Positions 7,123-15,599 are shown, numbered from the stretch's first letter. The stretch: 64,000 nt of DNA from an uncultured bacterium (GCA_949840775.1 CATKXO010000011.1:1-64000); one strand, 5' to 3'. Numbers and translations are program-made. Notes: generated from the letters alone by a model not told the origin.

Positions 7123-7737
7123 ATGTTGGAAACGGTCTACACCATTGGCTATGCAGGCTTTGCCATCGAAGATTTTCTGGACGTTTTGCAGGACTGCGGC
7201 ATATCCGCTCTGGTAGATGTCCGGAGCTCCCCCTTTTCCAGCTTTCATCAGGCCTACAACCGGGACGGGCTGGCCCAGGCCCTGGGGGCCCGGCACATCC
7301 ACTACCGCAGCTACGCCAGAGAGTTTGGCGCCCGGCAGACGGACCGGCAGTATTATAACGCCCAGCACTGCCTGGACTTTGAGGCGTTCGCCCGGTCCGA
7401 GCCCTTTCTGAACGGCGTGCAGAAGCTGAAAAACGGCATGGACCAGGGCTTCCGCTTTGCCCTGATGTGCGCCGAGACCGACCCAATCGACTGCCACCGG
7501 GCGATCCTGGTGGCCCGGGCCTTTTCCGGCCAGGGGTACCCGGTGGTCCACCTGTGCCCCAAGGGGCGGACCCTGACCCACAAAGAGCTGGAGCTGCGCC
7601 TACTGGACCGCTACTTCCCCGACCGGAATCAGTGCTCCATGTTCGCAGCCGCTCAGGACGAGGCCGCTCTGCTGGCAGAGGCCTACCGCCTCCGGAACGC
7701 AGAGATCGGCTATCGAATCCAGGAGGATGAAACATGA
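7123..7737 (+). CDS. DUF488 family protein, first copy
   Basis: 204 residues from the ATG at 7123; an ATG at 7117 is also in frame but abuts the AGAGG ribosome-binding site. DUF488 features: N-terminal TIGYAG, strand VDVRSSP (31-37), and the Cys/His cluster CAETDPIDCHR (116-126), which is the family's presumed active or metal-binding site. DUF488 proteins have no established activity; some are predicted to act in nucleic-acid-linked or stress modules. The next gene, a second DUF488, overlaps by 4 bp (ATGA). The C-terminal ~40 residues (AAQDEAALLAEAYRLRN) are an extra helix absent from the second copy. Confidence 0.88.
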   Translation: MLETVYTIGYAGFAIEDFLDVLQDCGISALVDVRSSPFSSFHQAYNRDGLAQALGARHIHYRSYAREFGARQTDRQYYNAQHCLDFEAFARSEPFLNGVQKLKNGMDQGFRFALMCAETDPIDCHRAILVARAFSGQGYPVVHLCPKGRTLTHKELELRLLDRYFPDRNQCSMFAAAQDEAALLAEAYRLRNAEIGYRIQEDET

Positions 7738-8174
7738 CAATCTACACCATCGGCTTTACGCAAAAAACGGCGGAACGCTTTTTTACCCTGCTGAAGGACC
7801 ATCAGGTCCAGCTTCTGGTGGATATCCGCCTGAACAACAAGTCCCAGCTGGCGGGCTTTACCAAGGGAGAGGACCTGGGCTATTTCCTGCGCGAGCTCTG
7901 CCGCTGCAAGTACGTCCACTGCAAGGAATACGCCCCCACAAAGGAAATCCTGGACGCCTACAAAAAGAAGCACATCGACTGGGACGGCTATGTGAGCCAG
8001 TACCTCCCCCTGATGGAGCGCCACCAAGCGGCCAAGAAATTTCTGGAGCGCTTTTCTGAATATGAGCGGGTCTGCCTGCTGTGCAGCGAGCCCACACCGG
8101 AGCGCTGCCACCGCCGGCTCCTGGCAGAGCTGATCCAGAAAGCGGGACCCGGCATCTCCGTACAGCATCTGTGA
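7734..8174 (+). CDS. DUF488 family protein, second copy
   Basis: 146 residues, the usual compact DUF488 length: MTIYTIGFTQKTAERFF start, VDIRLNN (29-35), and CSEPTPERCHRR (117-128) matching the family's C-x(n)-CHR cluster. The ATG overlaps the first DUF488 stop, so both proteins are made from one message. The two copies differ strongly outside the motifs, so this is an old paralogous or co-selected pair rather than a recent duplication. A heteromeric complex is possible. Confidence 0.88.
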   Translation: MTIYTIGFTQKTAERFFTLLKDHQVQLLVDIRLNNKSQLAGFTKGEDLGYFLRELCRCKYVHCKEYAPTKEILDAYKKKHIDWDGYVSQYLPLMERHQAAKKFLERFSEYERVCLLCSEPTPERCHRRLLAELIQKAGPGISVQHL

Positions 8175-8211
8175 ATGCAGGTTGTCAACAACCATTCCCA
8201 CTCTTTTTCTG

Positions 8212-8236
8212 TTCCCGCCCCTGCCAGGGGGCGGGA
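8212..8236. repeat. GTTCCCGCC-type palindrome, copy B
   Basis: TTCCCGCCCC (8212-8221) with GGGGCGGGAA (8227-8236), preceded by CTCTTTTTCT. It lies in the 141-nt gap between the second DUF488 gene and the dual-OB gene. Stem and preceding CTTTTTC tract match the copy before the McrB-like gene at 28480. Confidence 0.6.
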
Positions 8237-8315
8237 ATTGCAATATCATGTTCACCCCGACAAACACAACGGCAAACTGGAGAACACCCAAAAAGAGAAA
8301 GGAAGGAAACAAAAC

Positions 8316-8918
8316 ATGAAAAGAGATATCGTAATCCTGACAAGGTCTTACAAGCGGGGAGGTCTCTGCGTCGCGGGAATTGACGCAAAGACCGGTGAGT
8401 GGGTCCGTCTGGTCTCTTCTGATGTGAAGAGTCACGGTGCCCTGACGAGCAGGACGGCAAGCAGCTTCAATGTGCTGGACCAGGTCCAGGTGGAGATCGA
8501 GGAGGCGCGGCCCACGCCTTACCAGCCGGAAAACCTGCTGGTCGACATAAAGCAGCGCATCATAAAGACGGGGACCTGGAACCTGGAGCAGGTGCTGAAC
8601 CTGCACCCCGCCGAGGACCCGGACTATATCTTTGTAAACACCAACAGGGCCCTCAGTGAGAAGCAAATGTCCGAAACAGATGGTTCTCTGGTGCTGGTCC
8701 ATGTAGACAACTTTTCCATTACCGACATACAACGCCGCCATGCAAGCTTTCTCTACCGCGGCAATTCGTACTACTTATCTGTAACCGACCCGATGTACCG
8801 CGGTACTTCTGAGGAAACCAGCTTGGACTCCGCCTACCTGGTGGTCAGCCTGCCTGACGAGCCCTATGAGGAAAATGACCCCTACTACAAATTCGTTGCC
8901 AAGGTCTTTCCCGGCTGA
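8316..8918 (+). CDS. Dual OB-fold domain protein
   Basis: 200 residues. The start at 8316 is preferred over an in-frame ATG at 8175 because GGAAGGAA lies just before it and conserved sequence begins MKRDIVILTRSYKRGGLCVAGIDA. That start, with the following TGEWVRLVS segment, is characteristic of the 'dual OB-containing domain' proteins: two small beta-barrels predicted to bind nucleic acid. From memory, such proteins often neighbour DUF488 genes; this is not checked here. The gene lies 141 nt after the DUF488 pair in the same direction and ends at a shared strong terminator, so it closes the accessory block. Confidence 0.7.
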   Translation: MKRDIVILTRSYKRGGLCVAGIDAKTGEWVRLVSSDVKSHGALTSRTASSFNVLDQVQVEIEEARPTPYQPENLLVDIKQRIIKTGTWNLEQVLNLHPAEDPDYIFVNTNRALSEKQMSETDGSLVLVHVDNFSITDIQRRHASFLYRGNSYYLSVTDPMYRGTSEETSLDSAYLVVSLPDEPYEENDPYYKFVAKVFPG

Positions 8919-8934
8919 CTCCCCGCATAAACAA

Positions 8935-8971
8935 AGAGAGCCGGCGTTTGTTGAAACGTCGGCTCTCTTTT
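8935..8971 (+). terminator. Terminator closing the DUF488/dual-OB block
   Basis: 15-bp stem (8935-8949 with 8954-8968, one G-U pair, GTTG loop) then TTTTC. It is nearly symmetric and may also end the convergent dehydrogenase transcript. Confidence 0.85.
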
Positions 8972-8977
8972 CTTCAA

Positions 8978-9940
8978 TTACTGAACCAGGTCCCGCAGCT
9001 CAGGGACGATAAATTTAGGGGTACGCCCAGAGAAATAGTCGTCGATGGCCTGGGCACAGGCTATGGAGGAGCGGGTGGATGCCTCTTTGGTGGCCCCGCC
9101 GATATGGGGGGCCACCAGCACATTTTCCATGTTCAGCAGCGGGTTATTCAGGTCGAAGGGCTCCCGCTCCACGGTATCAAGCCCGGCCCCGGCGATCTTC
9201 TTTTCCTCCAGGGCCCGAATCAGGGCGGGCTCATCCACGATAGCCCCCCGGGCAGTGTTGATGAGAAAGGCGGTCTCCTTCATCATGTCAAACTCCCGGT
9301 CGCTGACCGAATGGGTAGTCTCCCTGGTGGCGGGGACATGGAGGGAGACATAGTCGCTCTCCTTGAAGATGATATCCCGGTCCTCCACCAGCCGGATGTA
9401 CTCGGGGACCTCCCGGGCGAAGGGGTCGTAAGCCAGCACCTTCATGTCAAAGCCATAGGCCGCTTTTTTCGCCACCAGCTTGCCGATATTGCCGGTGCCG
9501 ATGAGCCCCAAGGTCTTGCCCTCCAGTTCGGTCTTCTGGATTCCCATCTTGGCATAGCGGTAGTCCTCCCTGCAGTGGGCCATCACGGCCTTGAAGCGGC
9601 GGGAGCAGTAGAGCATGTAGAAGATGGCCAGCTCCGCCACCGAGATGGCGTTGGCCCCGCCGGCAGTGGTCACCAGCACCCTGTTCCGCCGGGCTCCCTC
9701 CAGGTCCACCCCGTCGTACCCCGCGCCGTGGCGGGCGATGATCTTCAGCTTGGGGGCTGCGTCCAGAATTTTTCCGGTAATTTTGGCGGTACGGACGATC
9801 ATGGCGTCGCAGTCCGGAATATCGGCCAGGATATCTTCCTCGGTAAAGCCCCGGCCGTCCACAACCTCATAGCCGTGGTCCCGGAGATAGGCATAGCCTT
9901 CGGGCAGAATGGGCTGGGGCAGAAGCACTTTATAGCTCAT
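8978..9940 (-). CDS. D-2-hydroxyacid dehydrogenase (phosphoglycerate dehydrogenase-like)
   Basis: 320 residues from the ATG at 9940 (GAAAGGAA upstream); 13 codons of open frame further upstream lack a ribosome-binding site. NAD-binding GLIGTGNIGK lies near 145-154. The catalytic triad is visible: Arg in NTARGAIVDE, Glu in EREPFD, His in APHIGGAT. It resembles SerA without the C-terminal ACT domain, so oxidation or reduction of a 2-hydroxy acid other than 3-phosphoglycerate is likely. It lies 39 nt after an RraA-type aldolase gene in the same direction, forming a two-gene unit under the divergent LysR regulator. The substrate is unknown. Confidence 0.88.
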   Translation of the reverse strand: MSYKVLLPQPILPEGYAYLRDHGYEVVDGRGFTEEDILADIPDCDAMIVRTAKITGKILDAAPKLKIIARHGAGYDGVDLEGARRNRVLVTTAGGANAISVAELAIFYMLYCSRRFKAVMAHCREDYRYAKMGIQKTELEGKTLGLIGTGNIGKLVAKKAAYGFDMKVLAYDPFAREVPEYIRLVEDRDIIFKESDYVSLHVPATRETTHSVSDREFDMMKETAFLINTARGAIVDEPALIRALEEKKIAGAGLDTVEREPFDLNNPLLNMENVLVAPHIGGATKEASTRSSIACAQAIDDYFSGRTPKFIVPELRDLVQ

Positions 9941-9979
9941 AGCAGATACGTTCCTTTCTTCCGTTTTAGGGGGCGGCAC

Positions 9980-10681
9980 TCAGGGACGGTACACGTCGTC
10001 GATGATCTCGTAGCCCTTTTCCTCCAGGGCCTTCTCCACCCAGGCCCGATTGGCGGTGCCGTTTTTGGCGGCCTCCAGCTTCTTCTCGTCGGCGGCCTGG
10101 AACTTCTTTGCGTCCTCCAGGATGGTGGCGGCGTCCTGCCGGGGGATGACGATGATGCCGTCCGGATCTGCCAGAATGATGTCGCCGGGGTTGACACTGA
10201 TTCCGCCGCAGGAGATGGGGACGTTGATCTCCCCCGGTCCCTCCTTGTAGGGGCCGCCGGGGGTGGTGCCGGTGCAGTACACCGGGAAATCCCACTGGCC
10301 GATCTCGTCAATGTCCCGAATGGGGCCATCCAGGATGATGCCGGCAATCTTCTTGGTGTACCGCAGGTAGGCCATCATCACCTCGCCCATCAGGGCCCGG
10401 GTGGTGTCCTCCTCGTTGGAGACCACCAGCACGTCCCCCTCGCCGCACAGGTTCAGGGCAGCGTGGAGGGTCAGGTTGTCCCCGGCCCGGCCCTTCACGG
10501 TGAAGGCCGGGCCCACCATCATCTGATCCTTGGGCCGGCTCACCAGACGGATGCGGGGATTCATGGCGCAGCTACGGTTCATCACGTCGGCGGTGTTGGA
10601 GGCGGGAATGGTCTTGAACTGAGCCATGATCTCAGGATCGGGCATCTCACGTTTCAGATAGATTCTTTTTCCTACAGACAT
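9980..10681 (-). CDS. RraA-family aldolase-like protein (HMG/CHA aldolase type)
   Basis: 233 residues. The RraA / 4-hydroxy-4-methyl-2-oxoglutarate aldolase fold is shown by VGPAFTVKGRAGDNL, GIILDGPIRDIDEI (metal-proximal Arg and Asp), GPGEINVPISCGG and NPGDIILADPDGIIVIP. Enzymatic members cleave 4-hydroxy-2-oxo acids to pyruvate plus a carbonyl product using a divalent metal; others regulate RNase E. Linkage to a hydroxyacid dehydrogenase and a divergent LysR favours the catabolic role. A paralogue is at 27622-28302. GGAGG precedes the ATG. Confidence 0.85.
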   Translation of the reverse strand: MSVGKRIYLKREMPDPEIMAQFKTIPASNTADVMNRSCAMNPRIRLVSRPKDQMMVGPAFTVKGRAGDNLTLHAALNLCGEGDVLVVSNEEDTTRALMGEVMMAYLRYTKKIAGIILDGPIRDIDEIGQWDFPVYCTGTTPGGPYKEGPGEINVPISCGGISVNPGDIILADPDGIIVIPRQDAATILEDAKKFQAADEKKLEAAKNGTANRAWVEKALEEKGYEIIDDVYRP

Positions 10682-10702
10682 TGAAAATTCCTCCTGCCAT
10701 GG

Positions 10703-10723
10703 GCGCAGCCTTCGGGCTTGCGC
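10703..10723 (-). promoter_or_regulatory. 5' leader stem-loop of the RraA-dehydrogenase unit
   Basis: GCGCAAGCC-CGAA-GGCTGCGC-type hairpin at the presumed 5' end of the minus-strand transcript; a TATAAA-like box (about 10732-10727) lies just upstream. On the plus strand the same stem has a TTCG loop and is followed by TTTTTAT, resembling an intrinsic terminator, so it could also stop antisense transcription. Confidence 0.4.
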
Positions 10724-10814
10724 TTTTTATAATTTCATAGTAATATAAAATTGCCCAAAAGTAAAACGGCGAATATTTGATCTTTTAACAAAGAATTTTT
10801 GTGGGGGTAAAAAT

Positions 10815-11777
10815 ATGGACCTCATCAGCCTGTACTATTTTTCCGAGCTGGCCAAGGACCTGCATATGACCCGCACCGCCAACCGTCTGTTTATCTCCCA
10901 ACAGACCCTGAGCAACCACATTCAGCGGCTGGAGGACCACTACGGCACCAAACTGCTCCACCGCAAGCCCGCCCTGTCCCTGACCACCGCCGGGGAATTT
11001 GTGCTGGGTTTTGCCGATGTGGTCAACAAGGAGCAGGTGAACCTGATGGACATCCTGTCCGACATCGCCCGTCAGGAGCGGGGGGTGCTCCGCTTTGGAG
11101 CCAGCAACCTGCGGCTGAACATGTGCCTGCCGGCCATCCTGCCCCAATTCTCCGCCCGGTACCCCAACGTCGATATCCGCATCACCGACGCCGTCACCAA
11201 GCAGCTGGAGCCCCTGGTGCTGGACAACTCTCTGGATTTTGCCGTCACCCTCAACGGGTCGGATCACCCCAAGCTGGTCAGCCACCATCTGATGGACGAC
11301 CAGGTCTATCTCTGTGTGGCCGACTCCCTGCTGCAAAGCTGTTACGGCGAGAAGGCGCAGGACCTGAAACGGCAGGCGGTCCGCGGCGCGGCAGTAAAGG
11401 ACTTTGCCAAGCTCCCCTTCTGCATCTTCGACAACCGCATGGGCAGGCAGATCAACCAGTGCTTTGAGGCAGCCAACATCGTCCCCCGGGCCTACATCAC
11501 CAGCACATACACGCAAATCGGCACCACAGTCTGCTTTCAGCGGCTGGCCGCCTGCTTTCTCTCCCAGGCCAGCCTGGTCAGCCAGCAGAAAGAAATCCCC
11601 GAAGACATCAATATCTTCCCGCTGTATTATAAAGGACAGCCCCTGACGCAGAGGCTGTCCCTGATCCGTATGAAGGACCGCTATCTGTCCCATTACTCCA
11701 AATTCTTTCTGGACCAGCTGTTTCAATATTTCAGCAGCGTGGAACAGTTTCATATGGAGCATGGCGTGTCATCATAA
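10815..11777 (+). CDS. LysR-family transcriptional regulator
   Basis: 320 residues. The N-terminal winged HTH (about 1-60: YYFSELAKDLHMTRTANRLFISQQTLSNHIQRLE) is followed by a two-lobed effector domain (about 90-300). It is divergent from the RraA/dehydrogenase unit across a 133-nt AT-rich gap, the standard arrangement for control of the divergent operon, and its 3' end faces the TctA gene with only 9 nt between. Effectors of such regulators are often pathway substrates or intermediates; here likely a hydroxy or oxo acid (inference). Confidence 0.9.
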   Translation: MDLISLYYFSELAKDLHMTRTANRLFISQQTLSNHIQRLEDHYGTKLLHRKPALSLTTAGEFVLGFADVVNKEQVNLMDILSDIARQERGVLRFGASNLRLNMCLPAILPQFSARYPNVDIRITDAVTKQLEPLVLDNSLDFAVTLNGSDHPKLVSHHLMDDQVYLCVADSLLQSCYGEKAQDLKRQAVRGAAVKDFAKLPFCIFDNRMGRQINQCFEAANIVPRAYITSTYTQIGTTVCFQRLAACFLSQASLVSQQKEIPEDINIFPLYYKGQPLTQRLSLIRMKDRYLSHYSKFFLDQLFQYFSSVEQFHMEHGVSS

Positions 11778-11786
11778 TTCCCTCTG

Positions 11787-13295
11787 TTACGCCTTGCGGT
11801 TCCTTACCGCCTTCACAGCGCTCTGAATGGCGGGAACAATCACGGTGGCCACAATGAGGAGAATCAGTACCAGGCTGGCCGGGCGCTGGAGGTAGTAGAG
11901 CAGCACCGGCGTGTCCTTCGCCATCAGAATGGCGTTCTTGAAGCCCTGCTCGCCGGTGGACTCCAGCAGCAGCCCCAAAATAATGGGGGCGGTGGGCAGG
12001 CCGGCCTTTTTGCAGAGATAGCCGATCAGGCCGAAGGCCAGCATCATGTAGACATCGGAAATCCGGTTGTTGATGGAGTAGGAGCCGATGGTGGACAGGA
12101 CCACAATGACCGGAACCAGAATCGCGTCGGAGACCTTGGTGATTTTAATCACCTGGCGGCAGATGAGCATACCGATCAGGCCCATCAGAATGTTCGCGGC
12201 GATAAACCCGATGATAATCGTGTAGGTCGTCGTCACATTTTTGCCAAACATGGACTGGCCTGGGGTCAGGCCATGCATAATCAGGGCGCCCAGCAAAACG
12301 GCCGCCACGGTGGAGCCCGGGATGCCCAGGGTAATCAGCGGAATGATAGACCCGCCGGTAACGGCATTGTTGGCCGTCTCCGAGGCACAGATGGCCTCAA
12401 TCGCCCCATCTCCAAACTCCTCCGGATGCTTGGATGCCTTTTTGGCCTGGCCGTAGGCAAACCACGCGCCGATATCGCCGCCGGCGCCGGGCAGAATCCC
12501 CACCACGATGCCGATGATGGCGGAGCGGATGAAGTTGGGCAGATGGAACAGCATCTCCTTGGCAGTGGGCAGGAACTTGCCGTGAAGGGCGGACTCGTCC
12601 ACCACGCGGTGCTCACCCCGCCGGAAGGCCAGATGCTGCTCGCACAGCACCATGGCCTGAGAGATGGAGAACAGGCCGATCAGCGCCGGTACGGTGGAAA
12701 TTCCGGAGTACAGGCCCATATTGCCAAAGGTAAAGCGCAGCTGCCCGGTGATGGTATCCGTACCGATGGTGCCCAGGATCAGCCCGAACACGCCCATCAG
12801 ATACCCCTTGACGGCGGAGCCGCCGCCCAGGCCGCCGATGATGGACAGGCCCAGAATGACGATCAAAAAGTACTCCGGGGCGCTGAACAGCAGGGTAACC
12901 TTACCCAGCAGGGGGGCCAGGGTGAGCAGCGCCACGCCGGACAGGGCGCCGCCGATCATAGAGGCCACGGTGGACATGCCCATGGCCTCCAGCCCCCGGC
13001 CCTTCTGGGTCAGGGCATAGCCGTCAGCGGCAGTAGCCGCAGAGGAGGGGGTACCGGGCGTGTGAATCAGGATGGCCGTCAGGGAGCCGCCGTAGAAGGC
13101 GGAGGTATAGACCGCCATCATCATGATAAACGCCGCGTAGGGAGACATGGTATAGGTAATGGGGATCAGCAGGGAAATTGCCATGGTGGCGTTCAGGCCG
13201 GGGAGCGCGCCGATGACCATGCCGCCCACAACGCCGACCACCAGCGCGATCAGGGACTCCAGGGAAAAGAAGTTCGCAAATACAGTTGTCCACAT
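11787..13295 (-). CDS. tctA: Tripartite tricarboxylate transporter large membrane subunit (TctA)
   Basis: 502 residues, mostly hydrophobic, with about 11-12 membrane spans and the TctA hallmark segments VVGGMVIGALPGLNATMAISLLIP near residue 22 and GIVVGILPGAGGDIGAWFAYG near 260, a duplicated GxLPG motif. With TctB and the binding protein TctC it forms a cation-driven importer of di/tricarboxylates or related acids. It is the last gene of a minus-strand operon: aldolase, dehydrogenase, HD protein, tctC, tctB, tctA. Confidence 0.93.
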   Translation of the reverse strand: MWTTVFANFFSLESLIALVVGVVGGMVIGALPGLNATMAISLLIPITYTMSPYAAFIMMMAVYTSAFYGGSLTAILIHTPGTPSSAATAADGYALTQKGRGLEAMGMSTVASMIGGALSGVALLTLAPLLGKVTLLFSAPEYFLIVILGLSIIGGLGGGSAVKGYLMGVFGLILGTIGTDTITGQLRFTFGNMGLYSGISTVPALIGLFSISQAMVLCEQHLAFRRGEHRVVDESALHGKFLPTAKEMLFHLPNFIRSAIIGIVVGILPGAGGDIGAWFAYGQAKKASKHPEEFGDGAIEAICASETANNAVTGGSIIPLITLGIPGSTVAAVLLGALIMHGLTPGQSMFGKNVTTTYTIIIGFIAANILMGLIGMLICRQVIKITKVSDAILVPVIVVLSTIGSYSINNRISDVYMMLAFGLIGYLCKKAGLPTAPIILGLLLESTGEQGFKNAILMAKDTPVLLYYLQRPASLVLILLIVATVIVPAIQSAVKAVRNRKA

Positions 13296-13314
13296 GATTT
13301 CTCACACCTCCCGC

Positions 13315-13761
13315 TTATGGCATCTTTGTCTTCAGAATGAAGGTAAACAGCACGTACAGGAACCCCACCAGCCCGCAGGGGACCAGAATCAGCGCCAGCT
13401 TGTTCCGCGCGTAGTTGAACCACATCAGGCCGGCGGTAAACAGCAGGGACGGGATGATAAAGCCAACCAGGTCCACCGCAACCACATAAATGACGATGAA
13501 CACAAAGACCAAAAGGGGATACTTGACCTCTTCCCACTTCATGTTTTGGAAGCGGGGAGTACCGTCCTCTGCCGCCCGGGAGTCCCGGATCCCGTTGACC
13601 AGCATGGCTACCGCCAGCGCGGCAAAAATCAGGAGGATCAGAATGGGAAACTGCCTGGCCTCAGCGCTCTGCACCGTAATGGCGTGGAAAATTAGGAAGG
13701 CGCTCAGGGCCAAAAGGAGGATGGCGATAATAATATCCTGGCTCCAGCTTTTTTTCTTCAT
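13315..13761 (-). CDS. tctB: Tripartite tricarboxylate transporter small membrane subunit (TctB)
   Basis: 148 residues with four hydrophobic segments and the typical TctB size. The ATG at 13761 (MKKKSWSQDIIIAILLL) is chosen over an upstream in-frame ATG because homology begins there; the only ribosome-binding site, GGCGGG, is modest. It lies 19 nt before tctA and about 80 nt after tctC. TctB is the small membrane partner of TctA. Confidence 0.88.
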   Translation of the reverse strand: MKKKSWSQDIIIAILLLALSAFLIFHAITVQSAEARQFPILILLIFAALAVAMLVNGIRDSRAAEDGTPRFQNMKWEEVKYPLLVFVFIVIYVVAVDLVGFIIPSLLFTAGLMWFNYARNKLALILVPCGLVGFLYVLFTFILKTKMP

Positions 13762-13787
13762 AAGGGAGACCCGCCTTTCTTCATTGG

Positions 13788-13827
13788 CAGCGCCGCCGCA
13801 TGGCATTTGCTTGATACGGCGGCGCTG
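13788..13827 (-). promoter_or_regulatory. Stem-loop between tctC and tctB
   Basis: 11-bp perfect stem CAGCGCCGCCG (13788-13798) with its complement (13817-13827). There is no T-run. Stem-loops here often protect the binding-protein message from 3' decay, giving more TctC than TctAB. Confidence 0.6.
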
Positions 13828-13839
13828 TATATTGTCTGT

Positions 13840-14856
13840 TTATTCCCAGCCTAATGCAGGCTTCAGCGCGACGACATCAGACTCCTGGCCCTTCAGGAAG
13901 GAGAGGTACTCGTCGCCCTCCATATAGTTGACCATCAGGCCCAGGGCCTCCAGCTCGGCGATGTGGTCGGCGTTGTTGATCGCGTCGTTGAACGCCTTGA
14001 CAATGGCCTCCTTGGTGGCCTCGTCCACACCCTTGGGGAGGAAATAGCCGCGGGAGGGGGCGGAGTAGACGGCGCCGTAGCCGGCCTCCTCCAGGGTGGG
14101 CACGTCGGGCAGTACGTCAATCCGCTCGTTGTTGAACACGCACAGCACGTCCAGCTCGCCGTCGGCCAGGACGGAGGCGATGTCGCCATAGGTGGCGGAG
14201 ACGGCGTCCACTGTGCCGCCCAGCAGGGCCGCGTAGTTGTCGGACCAGCCGTTCTGATGGACGGAGGTGAGGGTGGCGTCGGGGTTGGCGATGCCGGTCT
14301 CGATCACGGCGATGTGCTTGTTGCCGTTGGCGCCCACGTCGGCCACGGTCACGCCGCCGGAGGACTTGGCCGCATCCATGAAGGCGTTAATGTCCGCATA
14401 TTTGCCCTTGGCACAGACCAGAACACCGTAGTCGATCACTTCGTTGCAGATGAAGTCAAAGTCGTCCATGGTCTCCTTGTGGCCCTGGGAGGGGTCCAGA
14501 TAGTCGTAGAACAGGGCGGGGGTGTTGACCATGGCGATGGTCTGTCCGTCCTTGTCGGCGTGGAGCAGCTGGTCCCAGGCCATCCAGCCGTTGGCGCCGG
14601 TGACGTTCTGAATCACAAAGGTGCCGCCGGTGGTCTTTTCCAGGTAGGTAGCCAGAGAGCGGACCTCCAGGTCGGAGGAGCCGCCGGCGCCGAAGCCGCA
14701 CAGCAGGGTGACGGTTCCGCTGGGCCAGCTGCCGGAGGCGTTGGCGCTTTTGTTCCCGGAGGGGGTGGAGCCGCTGGGCTTATCAGAGCTGCCGCAGCCG
14801 GCCAGCAGGCCCACACACATGGCGGCCGCAAGAATCAGAGCGCTGAGTTTTTTCAT
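13840..14856 (-). CDS. tctC: Tripartite tricarboxylate transporter substrate-binding lipoprotein (TctC/Bug)
   Basis: 338 residues. The lipoprotein signal peptide ends LLAGCGSS (Cys about 21), followed by a Ser/Thr/Gly-rich linker. The Bug/TctC fold shows WPSGTVTLLCGFGAGGSSDLEVR (the usual FxPGGxxD-type first ligand loop) and VPTLEEAGY near the C-terminus. It captures an organic acid outside the cell and delivers it to TctAB. AAAGGAG precedes the ATG. The neighbouring aldolase and dehydrogenase suggest the ligand is a hydroxy- or oxo-carboxylate. Confidence 0.92.
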   Translation of the reverse strand: MKKLSALILAAAMCVGLLAGCGSSDKPSGSTPSGNKSANASGSWPSGTVTLLCGFGAGGSSDLEVRSLATYLEKTTGGTFVIQNVTGANGWMAWDQLLHADKDGQTIAMVNTPALFYDYLDPSQGHKETMDDFDFICNEVIDYGVLVCAKGKYADINAFMDAAKSSGGVTVADVGANGNKHIAVIETGIANPDATLTSVHQNGWSDNYAALLGGTVDAVSATYGDIASVLADGELDVLCVFNNERIDVLPDVPTLEEAGYGAVYSAPSRGYFLPKGVDEATKEAIVKAFNDAINNADHIAELEALGLMVNYMEGDEYLSFLKGQESDVVALKPALGWE

Positions 14857-14914
14857 GATAATTTCTCCTTTTCATCTTTTATTTGTTTGATATTGGAACA
14901 GATCTTGCTGTTGC

Positions 14915-15472
14915 TCAATACTTTTCCAGCCCTTTCACCGAGCAGTTAAACACAAATATGTCCACTGTGCGCACAAAGTCAGATTCCAGGGTCTGATAGG
15001 ACCGCTCCCCCTCAAAGGAGTGGGTGGCAATCAGATGGACAATGCTGTCCGGAAGGCCGGCCTGACTGGCAATGATCGCACCGGAAAGCGGGTGCCGCAT
15101 CAGCTGAAAGTTTTCGCTGTGAACCGCTCCGCCGCTCCCGCCCGGAACAAATTCCGTCAGCTTTCCGATGTCGTGGAGCAGGGCGCCCGCCACCACCACG
15201 TCCCGGTCAAAGGGGACGCCGTGGCGAAGGTAGTACTTCTTCATCTGGTCAAACTCCAGAATGCACATCCGGGTAACGTCGGCCACGTGCTCAATCCACC
15301 CCACGTCGCACCCCTTCCAGCTCAAGGTCACCGGCGCGTTGGAGAGGTTGGCCTCATTCCAGCCGCCCTGCTCCATGGCCATGGCCATCGCCCGCTCCGA
15401 CCGCTCCCGCAGCTCCTGATCCCCAATCTCCAAAAAGGCGGGGAACAGCTGCTCTAAATAATTTTTCTCCAC
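14915..15472 (-). CDS. HD-domain hydrolase
   Basis: 185 residues from a GTG at 15472, chosen because GGAG lies 8 nt upstream; an ATG six codons earlier has no ribosome-binding site. HD metal residues: His in WIEHVADV, His-Asp in ALLHDIGKL, and a later His in MRHPLSG and ATHSFEG. HD proteins are metal-dependent phosphohydrolases, some acting on nucleotides or small metabolites; this one is short and stand-alone. Lying inside a transporter/aldolase operon it may hydrolyse a pathway intermediate. Its own weak promoter may be at 15524-15552. Confidence 0.8.
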   Translation of the reverse strand: MEKNYLEQLFPAFLEIGDQELRERSERAMAMAMEQGGWNEANLSNAPVTLSWKGCDVGWIEHVADVTRMCILEFDQMKKYYLRHGVPFDRDVVVAGALLHDIGKLTEFVPGGSGGAVHSENFQLMRHPLSGAIIASQAGLPDSIVHLIATHSFEGERSYQTLESDFVRTVDIFVFNCSVKGLEKY

Positions 15473-15523
15473 CGGTATCTCTCCTTCCATCCCAAATCAA
15501 AGTTTATTATTTGCCTGATCACT

Positions 15524-15552
15524 ATTTTAATATAGCTCTCCATCAAAGGCAA
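15524..15552 (-). promoter_or_regulatory. Internal promoter before the HD gene
   Basis: On the minus strand TTGCCT (15552-15547), 17-nt spacer, TAAAAT (15529-15524). It lies in the 127-nt gap after the dehydrogenase gene, which also holds an imperfect CTTTCC...GGAAAG hairpin (about 15569-15597) that could partly terminate upstream transcription. Confidence 0.45.
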
Positions 15553-15599
15553 ACTGGGTTTTCTTAACTTTCCCACAAATAATTTTTGTTGGAAAGCGT

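Noticed and set aside
8948..10684. 578-codon plus-strand ORF
   Set aside because: Antisense of the dehydrogenase and RraA genes, whose products match known families. High GC content yields long open antisense frames.
10703..10731. Intrinsic terminator on the plus strand (TTCG hairpin plus T5)
   Set aside because: It lies between divergent genes with no plus-strand gene ahead of it; a 5' leader stem on the minus strand is more likely. The terminator reading is kept only as an alternative.
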